NCBI GenBank assembly: GCA_030737875.1
Contig: CM060924.1
Span: 152,328,197 to 152,392,196 of the forward strand
Source: Allium sativum
Lineage: Eukaryota; Streptophyta; Magnoliopsida; Asparagales; Amaryllidaceae
DNA length: 64,000 bases
Reading direction: 5' to 3'
The position numbers and the translations under genes are program-made. Of the stretch, positions 1 through 7,737 are shown piece after piece. Below the pieces are notes generated by a model that was given only the letters and a program-made list of their open reading frames with translations, did no database searches and was not told the origin of the DNA. Each line of letters opens with the position of its first letter. The stretch's first letter is position 1.

Positions 1-72
1 TTTACTAGATAATACCCCTCCAAAACTAGGGCATTCCTTTGTGAGTGACCCTAGCGGAGGTGGGGTGTTACA
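1..72 (+). repeat. Element A1, 3' end of 5' LTR
   Basis: This is the last 72 bases of an LTR whose start lies before the window. It matches 16941-17012 and the ends of the A 3' LTRs (to 4005 and 20946). It ends GTGTTACA, the inverse of the TGTAAC start at 1215, and a primer-binding site follows after two bases. Arms CCTCC...CTAGGG (17-31) and CCCTAG...GGAGG (49-60) form a terminal stem-loop. Confidence 0.9.
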
Positions 73-74
73 TT

Positions 75-86
75 TGGTATCAGAGC
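75..86 (+). other. A1 primer-binding site (tRNA-iMet)
   Basis: TGGTATCAGAGC is the standard plant LTR-retrotransposon primer site, complementary to the 3' end of initiator methionine tRNA. It starts two bases after the LTR end. The same 12-mer follows the LTR ends at 17012 (A2) and 54233 (D). Confidence 0.92.
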
Positions 87-373
87 AGAAGGTTACCAGA
101 CTGGGCAAAAGCTTTAAAAACCTTCTGAAACTATTTTCAAAACCGTTTATAAAGAAGCATTTTTCAAGAAAAGTTTATTTTGAAAAGGCTATTCCCTAAA
201 AGCCATTACCACTATCCTTTGTTTCCTTGTTTGAATCTCTTTCCATTTCTTTTCTCCATCTGTAGTCGCAGTAGCTTTACCTGCGTCTAATCTTCTTTCT
301 AGCATCGTAGAGGGTTTTCCGTTTGATGGAGATAGTTTTCGTGAGTCTTGTTAACATGTTATATAGGAAAGGT

Positions 374-613
374 ATGAGTGATAATAATGAAGATAAGGCG
401 GATGAGTCTGCCGAGGTGGTTGAGCCAAGCATCCTTGAAGGCGTAAAAGTGGAAACATAGAGGCGAGTTCCGATTCGTGTCTTAGGAACGGAGATCTAGG
501 AGCTAAGGAATCGAGAAGTCAAGCTAGTTAAAGCACAGTGGAGTGAAGCCCAAGAAGACGCAACTTGGGGAATCGAAGAAAAGATACGCGCGCTATACCC
601 ATTTCTTTTTTAG
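374..613 (+). pseudogene. Decayed pol C-terminus (chromodomain-like tail) in A1
   Basis: One frame runs from ATG 374 to TAG 611-613, broken by two in-frame TAG codons (458-460 and 497-499). After the breaks it reads VKLVKAQWSEAQEDATW and ends YPFLF-stop. I recognise this as the end of plant chromovirus (Tekay/Del) polyproteins, where an LVKVLW...EEATWE segment of the chromodomain region is followed by a YPxLF-stop ending. The acidic first 28 codons could be the segment just before the chromodomain or a gag start joined by deletion; I cannot separate these by eye. The identical break pattern in A2 (17314-17553) shows that decay preceded the duplication. Confidence 0.68.
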
Positions 614-1200
614 GGTACATTCTCGATCTATTTTCCTACAATTTTACATACCTTTCTTTTGCTATCCATGTTTGACTTGTTATCTTCTCGATCCTGTCTT
701 GAGAACCTTAAGTAGAATCCTATGAATGTAAACATGTATTTGAAATATGTTATGGTTGATGTTTGCGAATGGTTGCAAGTGGTTGCAAGTGATTGCTCGT
801 GGTTGCATAGCACACATTAGGCACTAGATCGGCCCAGACACATTTTCATATTGCATATGCATGTGTGTTTATACTTATTTATGGATGAAATTGAATGTGT
901 TATCATATGAATGTTGCATATGGATGAATGTTTGTGCACACATATAGTGCTTACGTGACTAGGATTATTTGTATACATGTTGGAGTCATGACACTAAACA
1001 TATTTTGCAATAGAAAGATCAATCAGGCCTGATCATTGACATTAGACAAGGAACATATACACACACTTTCTGCATATGTTCATACATCATTAGAAATCTC
1101 TTAAGGACGATGAATGCCTGTGATTGATGATTGAGTAGATAGATGATTGGATGGTAGGACACATTCTTCTTAACTTGAAGATTTCGGGGACGAAATCCTT

Positions 1201-1214
1201 TAAGGAGGGGAGAA
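1201..1214 (+). other. A1 polypurine tract
   Basis: TAAGGAGGGGAGAA directly precedes the 3' LTR start TGTAACAACCCGG. This purine run is the expected plus-strand primer. The upstream GGGGACGAAAT motif recurs before the purine tracts of B (near 5028) and D (near 55552). Confidence 0.85.
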
Positions 1215-1454
1215 TGTAACAACCCGGATTTTTATAACATGTTAAAACAAGAAAACAAGGCAGAATTAAATTATAAATTAAGAATCAAGGAAAACGGGTT
1301 GCGCCATTGCGTTCGTCTCGGATTTTTGCATGAAATCGAGTCCGAGTTTTCGAAAATCGGAGTCCGTATGACCAAGTTATGGCTCCCCAAAGTTTCAGAA
1401 ATTTTCAGAATTCAAAACAGTTCGGATTTCAAGTTCAAATTCGAATTTCAAACC

Positions 1455-1575
1455 CAGGCAGACTGGGCGGGAAAAATCCCGCCCAGACCAGGTCGACTGG
1501 GGAGTCGACTGGGCAGTCAACACCCCCCAGACCAGGTCGACTGCGCAGTCGACTTGGGTGTCGACCTGGTCCCCG
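1455..1575 (+). promoter_or_regulatory. GTCGAC palindrome island upstream of A TATA box
   Basis: This GC-rich 120 bp sits in an AT-rich LTR. Arms CTGGGCGGGA (1463-1472) and TCCCGCCCAG (1477-1486) pair perfectly. GTCGACTGCGCAGTCGAC (1536-1553) is an 18-bp perfect palindrome. ACCAGGTCGAC (1531-1541) pairs with GTCGACCTGGT (1560-1570). It ends about 65 bp before the TATA box. Equivalent islands occur in E and I. I infer an upstream promoter element; no factor is known to me. Confidence 0.6.
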
Positions 1576-1638
1576 AGACTGTTTTTGGGTCAGATGTTTC
1601 TGGTCTTGTTGCCTGTCCAGGTTCAGCTCCCTAAAACC

Positions 1639-1648
1639 TATATATATA
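1639..1648 (+). promoter_or_regulatory. TATA box, A1 3' LTR
   Basis: TATATATATA about 425 bp into the LTR, just after the palindrome island. A CT-rich, less biased stretch follows, as expected near a transcription start. It is conserved in A2 and, in position, in E (48104-48112). Confidence 0.6.
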
Positions 1649-2504
1649 CAGCCCTTGACCCTAGACTCTCTAACACATTCTTATCCGGCCTTATGCTGCT
1701 GAAGTTCTGACTAGAATATAGAGAACAAGGAGACTATTCAAGACTTCATTAGAGCTTTGCAAGTTTGGGGATTTATAGAGATTCTTCTACGCTTCTTTTG
1801 CTTTCTAATTCTCTAGACCACGATCTATAAGCCCAGTTACTCTTAGATCTAAACTGTAAATTTAATAATGGACATGTATGAAATGAAATTGAACCTAAAC
1901 ATGATAACTACCCTTGATCTATTCTTGTATATCTTTGATCTATGACTATCCCTTTTAGATCTATTTCTTTGGACCTAGTTCTGTACACCCTAGATCTATT
2001 CATATAAAACTTTGACTCGTAGGAATATTGTATGAACTTGATTTGGGGGCATATTCATGTTTAAACCTAAGACCCCTCATGACCTTTATCTTGACATGCC
2101 TGTGATGTTGAAACCATTATTATTCACATATTGGGTTTATTATCTTATGTCACCCATTGTCATGTCTATCACCTTATTTTGCCAAGTTTGTTATGTGAGA
2201 CCCTATTTCATATGCCTGAAATGTTATAATCATCATGCTTAACTTGTAAACACCTTTGTCATCCTATAACTATCCTTCTTGTGTTAGTCCCTATTTTGAC
2301 ATGTTGTATTTATGCGAATTCACGTACGTTGGGGATACGTTTTGGGTAGATTAGGCAAACTTAAATTGTCTATGATATTGACATGAAACATGACATTGAA
2401 ACGTGACATGCAATTATACTTGAAGACTTGAATTATGAACATGGTTAACTTGAACTTGGACTTGACATGAAAGATTAAGCATGGCCATGACACTTAGATA
2501 ACTG

Positions 2505-2960
2505 GAACGTGGCGAACTCGAGGTTGGGTTGAGTTTGCAGTATAAATCTGCTAGGAACCGCCCGGCGAATCCAGTAACTGCAAACAATAGGACCCAATGT
2601 GAGTAGTTGGTCATATCGCACTCAAAACCCGAGGTTAGACAAGGTTATGGTGTAAAGTTGCCCGGGCCCGGCCGGCACATCCAGTAACCATAACCAAGTC
2701 TAATGTGAGAGTTTAGGGGTGCATTAAGTAAATTAATGCCACTGGATAGGGTTAGGTCATGGACCACTTGAATATACTTCACGAATTTGACACGTTGATT
2801 TGATAGGGTTAAGTCATGAACCGCTTGAACACACTTAACCAACTTGACGCATGATTCGTAGGACTAAGTCTTGAACTAGAATGACACACTTAGTCAATTT
2901 GACATGACACGTAGATGGGGTTAAGTCTCGATTTTTAATGACGACTTAACCTGGTGGACG
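2505..2960 (+). repeat. Degenerate tandem units in A LTR R/U5
   Basis: Two sets of units are visible. At 2517-2605 and 2634-2720 a block of about 90 bp recurs, built on CGAGGTT...GCCCGGC...ATCCAGTAAC...AATGTGAG. At 2744-2955 about four units of 50-60 bp share GGTTAAGTCATGAACC...ACTTAACCAACTTGACRC. The same sets occur in both A2 LTRs and, inverted, in solo LTR I (12540-12960), so they are old family features. Confidence 0.7.
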
Positions 2961-3568
2961 AAACCCTAGTTACGCGGTCCTTTTCAGCAGTAACCCACTA
3001 GATGTATCACGGTACCCTGGGACTAGGAAGGTTGGGGCACGATTGCTTGGCTGATTGTAAGAGATCAGAACGACGTCTGAGTTGGTGCGCCATTGTAGGT
3101 TCAGGCGGACTAGGGTCATGCACTTAGTCCGGAGTTGAAAAAGAAGGCATTGGGCATCAGTAGGATTATCTGTGCATTCTTGATTCGTGTCGGTGGTTGG
3201 CACCCAAGGGCTTGATACACCCTATGGTGGACCTAGCACAGGTGACTACATTCGTGATAGGGCCATATGACACAGACACATGACAAGCTAGACTTGTAGG
3301 GAGCCGATCGATTAGATCGTACCGTTGGACCTCGAATTGGGTCACTTCACGATATTGGGCCAATGGATTATTTTTTGATTCATAGTTGACACGGGATTAG
3401 TATACCAGTATAGTTAGTACGACAAATCTTGAATATGCAATGTTAGACTTGAGTTTTCTTGTTAGATTAGTTATCATGCCAGACTTATCATCATTCCTAT
3501 GTTTAATTCCAGTTTATTCATGTCTTTCTAACTTTACTATTTCTATGCTGATAGTCACTCGGGCTTAC

Positions 3569-3625
3569 CAGTCTTTTTGACTGACCCGCTTTCTTTTCGC
3601 CTCTTTGTCTTTCGTTCCCCCACAG
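3569..3625 (+). other. Conserved hairpin plus candidate 3' splice site in A LTR
   Basis: CAGTC (3569-3573) and GACTG (3579-3583) form a hairpin with a TTTTT loop. It contains CTGAC (3581-3585), which fits the plant branch-point pattern CTRAY. A pyrimidine run and CAG ending at 3625 follow 40 nt later. The hairpin recurs in B, D, H and I. The pyrimidine-CAG part is seen in this LTR, in the A2 3' LTR and in solo LTR I. Splicing is inference. Confidence 0.4.
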
Positions 3626-4005
3626 GTTATCAGGGAGGAAACTCTAGCTCTTAGCTTGGACTTTGCTTGCTTTCTGACAGCTCATGTATGGTTTGGCCTT
3701 GAGTTATGCTATGGCGGCACTCTTTCTATTTTGGGGAATAAAGATTTACTTATGTTATTTTAAGTATTTGCTTCTTTAGAATTTTGATGTATTGGAATAA
3801 TGTCTTAAGCACATTTGATGTAAGAGGTTTTGACTCTATTTTTCAGTAATGGGATTTTTTTTTTAAATTTATATCCGCTGCTTTATATACTCTATTTTAT
3901 CTATGTTCTGTCTTGTGTTATCTCTGTGCCTGTTTACTAGATAATACCCCTCCAAAACTAGGGCATTCCCTTTGTGAGTGGCCCTAGCGGAGGTGGGGTG
4001 TAACA

Positions 4006-4612
4006 CTATCCTCCGGTTTGCGTTGCATTGTGTGATGGGACATGAGTCTTATAATAATTTCATTTTTCTAAAAGGCATTGCGTTGTTTTAAATAATTTTT
4101 TTTAAATTTATGCACTGGCAATCCAATGGAGTATACCCATTCCGCGTTAGCGGCGTGGTCCAGTGATTAGCCATATTGTTAGATAAGTTAGGAAAGATTT
4201 CTCATACCAGTCCCATGACTGACTCGTAGTTTGTTTCACTTTGCAAACTCGGGTGCCCTTTTTCCACACGAGCAGTCGAGTAGCTTATTTTACAGATATA
4301 TTGAGCAGGATTCTAAATCGAAGCTTAAATCTGTGTCTAGAGTATTGATAGTTTTCCGCTGTGTTAGTTTATATTTCCGCTGTGCAGTGTATTACATTTA
4401 TTGTAAATTAATCTTCCACTGTATTATATGCAATGTACTATGATAATCTGTACTCCGATGTAACATTATTGTAATGTTTTATAAAATTCTTCTATTATTT
4501 GTTCTGATATGTTGTATGCCTAGAGTTAGTGCATTCGATGATTTCCAACTTTTGGATCAGACCTGTGTGGTTTATTGTCGATTCAAAGGTCGGGGATTTT
4601 CGTGTTATTACA
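4006..4612 (+). repeat. B array LTR1, 3' portion
   Basis: These 607 bases are the end of a B LTR whose remainder lies left of A1, outside the window. They match the LTR2 end (20947-21553) almost perfectly and the LTR3 end (28369-28880 plus 35547-35637) at roughly 90%. CAGTC-CCAT-GACTG (4208-4221) and a terminal stem-loop (arms 4545-4558 and 4580-4593) are present. It ends GTTATTACA before a primer site. Confidence 0.88.
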
Positions 4613-4614
4613 TG

Positions 4615-4626
4615 TGGTATTAGAGC
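4615..4626 (+). other. B primer-binding site, copy 1
   Basis: TGGTATTAGAGC differs from the plant tRNA-iMet primer site by one C-to-T change and starts two bases after the LTR end. The same change is present at 21556-21567. Confidence 0.82.
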
Positions 4627-4688
4627 TTTGGTTAATTCAAATCTTTAGGGTACAACTCGTTATAACTAAACAAAAGACTCATCATAGG

Positions 4689-4787
4689 TAGGATTAGAAA
4701 TATCCTATAAAAGAATACTCATTAGAGATAGGATCAGTAGTATCCTGGAACGAGAAAACTCGTTAGAGATGGGGTTAGTAATGCCCT
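4689..4787 (+). repeat. Triple hairpin repeat in B leader
   Basis: Three tandem units, 41 bp apart, each form a short stem: TAGGAT/ATCCTA (4689-4707), AGGAT/ATCCT (about 4729-4746) and GGGT/GCCC with one wobble pair (4771-4787). The bases between the arms resemble TAGTAA. One matching unit lies in the D leader (54293-54311). The place just after the primer site suits a packaging or dimer signal, which is inference. Confidence 0.55.
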
Positions 4788-5460
4788 AGAATGAGTTGAG
4801 AGTAACAAGCTCATAATTAACGTATTTGCAATAATATAAATAATCCGATTTTAGAAGATATGATTTTTAAATATACAAAAGTTATATATTTTTGAAAAGC
4901 TAATCAACTAAGTTATTGGTGATTGTGTTGTGTGATTATTAGTTCAACTAATAAAATTATTGAAACTAATAAGAGAATGAAAGTTGAGTTGGTTGTTTAA
5001 ACAACTTTCAGCTCCGTTCCTTTTCAAGGACGAAAAGATTTTAAGTGGGGGAGATCGTAACAACCCGGAATTTTTGAACCAATTTAAAAATTTTATTTTA
5101 GGAATTTTAATGGATTTTAAATATTTAAAATGATTTATATTAAATAATGACAACTAAAAATTTATTTTAATCGAAGTTAGAACAAATAAATTTACTTTAA
5201 TTATAAAACGAGCCTGAAATGGCGCGGTAGTTTGAAAATTTGATTTCTAATTTCAATTTAATATACAGAATTCATTTTAAATCAGAATTGGACGAAACAA
5301 GAAATATTTAAATCTGTTTAACAATATCTTTCTAACGAGTATAAGAAACGGAGATTTCATAATAAAAATAGGTAGTTAGGTCCAGTTTAAAATTTAGAAA
5401 GTAGTTGTAGAATTTATATATATATATATATTAATATAATATATAGCCCTTAAAAATAGT

Positions 5461-5742
5461 CATTTTGCAAACGACCTCCGTTTTGTATGAAACCACTTTT
5501 GTTGGATCCAGAATGTCAAATTATTGCTAGATTACAATTTTCATAATTTTTGGAATCAATATGTAAGCGTAGCAAAAGAAAACGTGTTTTGTCAAATTCA
5601 GTCAATTTGTATCGACCCGAAATTGACCATTTTTCAAACGGACTCCAAATTTGATGAAATTAATTTTGTTAGGACCGTATCGTCAAAAAATAGCTAGAAA
5701 TATTTTTTCTGAAATTTTTGGAGTCCGTATGTGGCCCCGGTA
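5461..5742 (+). repeat. Duplicated U3 motif in B LTR2
   Basis: Two degenerate direct copies, about 165 bp apart, read TTTTGCAAACGACCTCC...GATGAAA...TTTTGTTGGA(T/C)C...ATGTCAAA and so on to a GGAATC/GGAGTC end. The same pair is in D (from 49380 and 49545), F (from 62598 and 62765) and G (from 37215 and 37388). Conservation between families with different surroundings suggests an old promoter-proximal module. Confidence 0.55.
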
Positions 5743-5939
5743 AATTAAAACGTATGACCAAATTAAATAATTAAATGATTTATATTTTAATTTGCAGAAA
5801 CGAAGCTGAAAACTATCGAATGGGCTGATGACACCTAGCCCATTTTGTCCGGAAGGGGGATATTTGGCTGGGTTTAGCTCTTGTTGGGCTGTATTTGGAG
5901 CTATTAGGAATAAACGGGTTTTTTGAATGTTTAAAATAT

Positions 5940-5979
5940 TATAAATACACTAGGTTAATTAGAAAACCTAACCCTAAAA
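5940..5979 (+). promoter_or_regulatory. TATA box and telo-box of B LTR2
   Basis: TATAAATA at 5940-5947 is followed 18 bp later by AACCTAACCCTAAAA (5965-5979). This telomere-like motif resembles the plant telo-box (AAACCCTAA) found near transcription starts. It puts the probable RNA start near 5970, so U3 is about 0.9 kb and R plus U5 about 6 kb. Confidence 0.6.
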
Positions 5980-5981
5980 AA

Positions 5982-6380
5982 CATAAGCGGCCGCAGCCAT
6001 GTTTATTCAAAGGCCAGAAAGCTTCCACCTTACATCGTTAATCCCATCGGAAATACACCGAATTACACTATAAATTCAAAGCGAAATTTAAAGAGCATTC
6101 AGAGAGCTATAATCTTGTACGAGTATGATCGGCCTCTAATGATTGTAGCGGCTGAAATTGGTGGACAAAGTGGTAGTGTTTGAGGTCGTTTTGGGGAGGC
6201 CGTGGTTGATGGAGCGTGACGTGGCGAGTGGGGACGGAGGAGCATCTGGAGGCCCGGGAAGGGGTGCTTTTGGATTGCCGTCTGATGGCTTTGTGGGTGC
6301 AGCGTGGAGGAGAGATTGAGTGGAAGCTTGGGTACGGGTTTTCCAGTAAGCGACGGGAAGAAGACAATTTAAACGATGGA
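5982..6380 (+). other. GC-rich leader downstream of B promoter
   Basis: About 400 bp with much higher GC than its surroundings begin just after the presumed start site. An 86-codon frame lies on the minus strand (6107-6367), proline- and serine-rich and without a recognisable domain. The same position in D, F, G and H also holds a GC-rich stretch, but with different sequence. It could be a captured exon or a structured leader; I do not call a gene. Confidence 0.45.
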
Positions 6381-6751
6381 ATTAGTAAAATGATTAAGGT
6401 TAATATAATTAATAATTAATTTATTATTTAATGGTTCAATGTAATAAAATACATATCTTTGTCATACAAACCCAGAATTCAACGAAATAGGAGGCATTGG
6501 ATTCGTCTTGACAGGATCTACGTAATGCAACTAACTGGAAGACAAATGGAGCTGGTGGTGATTTTTGACTAAATTAGATGAACAGTTTAATTTAGTGAAA
6601 AACAATTGTTATATAAACGATTTCTAAAACCGGTCAAGGTGAGAATTCTATTTTTTTCTTAAATTATTAAAATTAATTAATTATGATTGTGCTTTTGCCA
6701 ATCCGCTGTTAAATTTAAGGGTCCGTTTGTCACAGGTCCCTATTAAGTTTC

Positions 6752-7692
6752 AAAATTAGGCTCACATCCAGTCCTAAACTTATTGTAAATTAGGTCCCTA
6801 TTTTTCAAAAACGTATAGAAAAATATATAAAAAAATATAAAAAAATCACATAAATTCATTATTAAATAAAACACGTTCACGCCAAAAAAATCAGGTGGAA
6901 AATCAATCAAAAACCACGTCAAAACCCAAAATAACACAAAATCAGCGAAACAACAGTTTTTTGCATCAAAAGATGCACTTATTCGTAAATAGTTGCATAC
7001 ATTCATGCTTATATTTCAGTGTTGCGCCCAGACTGCAGTATAAATGCATACATGTATGTAGCTAAACTGCATTGTATGCATCCTTTTATGCATATATTCA
7101 AATTTGGTTTGTTTTTTCAAGCATTCGCCGGTTTCAGACATTGTTGCACACATTTATGCTCATGTACAGAATAAATGCGTGCATTCATGCGTATATTCAC
7201 AAGTCGTCATCCCTTTTAAATTTGTTGCACACATGCATGCACATATACAGAATTGTTTCATTCATGTATGCAACTTTTCGTTACACGCGAATCGCAGTTC
7301 AACTTTGTATGCATAAATGTATGTAGTTATTTGCTAATAGTTGCATACATGTTTGCGTATATTGGTCCAGATTTTCAACATAAATACACTATGTAAATAT
7401 ATGCATACATGTATGCTACTATAAGCAATAATTGCACAGAAGTGTGCAACTTTTTTTTTAATTTGCGTGGACTCCTGGGATTATTTCCAGATTTTAGAAT
7501 ATATTTTTTTTTTATGCATGAGCGCATTTTTTTTTTTTTGCATATTTGAAAAAGGCGGAAGTAGATGTGGCAGGAAGCGGGATGGACTAAAAATTTTAGG
7601 CGGCAGCTAAAAATAGGGACTAGAAATGCATAGAAACTTTGACTGGATGTGGTGTTAATTTTGAACATTTTTAGGGATGTGAGCCTAATTTT
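6752..7692. mobile_element. TIR-bounded passenger element in B LTR2 (941 bp)
   Basis: AAAATTAGGCTCACATCC (6752-6769) is repeated inverted at 7675-7692, perfect over 18 bp. A second inverted pair, TCCCTATTTTT near 6798-6810 and AAAAATAGGGA near 7604-7615, lies inside. The interior has about five GTTGCAYACAT...ATGC motifs and a palindrome GCATACATGTATGC near 7402. There is no transposase and I see no clear target duplication, so the superfamily is unassigned. It is in LTR3 too (23708-24652), so it predates the last B retrotransposition. Confidence 0.65.
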
Positions 7693-7737
7693 CACAAAAT
7701 TTAATTTGTTAGTATTCATGATTTGATTTGGGTTGAT

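Larger units (their letters stand above)
73..1214 (+). mobile_element. Element A1 internal domain, non-autonomous
   Basis: Only 1142 bp separate the primer site from the 3' LTR, against several kb for an autonomous Ty3/gypsy element. No gag, protease, RT, RNase H or integrase can be read. What remains is an 80-codon decayed pol-tail-like frame (374-613), an AT-rich stretch with short TTGCAAGT repeats near 770-800, and a pre-polypurine motif TTTCGGGGACGAAAT near 1182-1196. It is near-identical to 17013-18154. The element must have been mobilised by proteins supplied in trans. Confidence 0.88.
1215..4005 (+). repeat. Element A1 3' LTR (2791 bp)
   Basis: It starts TGTAACAACCCGG after the purine tract and ends GTGTAACA. 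The next five bases, CTATC (4006-4010), are the target duplication also seen right of A2. U3 carries a GTCGAC palindrome island (1455-1575) and a TATA box (1639-1648). The long R/U5 carries degenerate tandem units and a terminal stem-loop (3949-3993). By eye it differs from the A2 3' LTR (18155-20946) at under 1% of sites. Six-frame ORFs here, up to 131 codons, follow base composition and are not credible genes. Confidence 0.93.
4613..5055 (+). mobile_element. B internal domain, copy 1 (443 bp, no coding capacity)
   Basis: Only 443 bp lie between primer site and next LTR. They hold three 41-bp-spaced hairpins (4689-4787), an AT-rich spacer, and the motif CAAGGACGAAAAG followed by the purine tract TTAAGTGGGGGAGAT (5041-5055). 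No reading frame resembles gag or pol. By layout this is an extreme LARD-type derivative: very large LTRs, minimal interior and all proteins supplied in trans. Confidence 0.85.

Noticed and set aside
1239..1702. 131- and 107-codon ORFs in the A LTR (also 14379-14721, 18179-18642)
   Set aside because: Overlapping frames over the GC palindrome island, with no domain; they follow composition and LTR copy number.
7072..7326. 84-codon ORF in the TIR element (also 24028-24282)
   Set aside because: Made of ATGCATAC-type repeats giving Tyr/Ile/His-rich peptide; no codon signal, and several frames are open.
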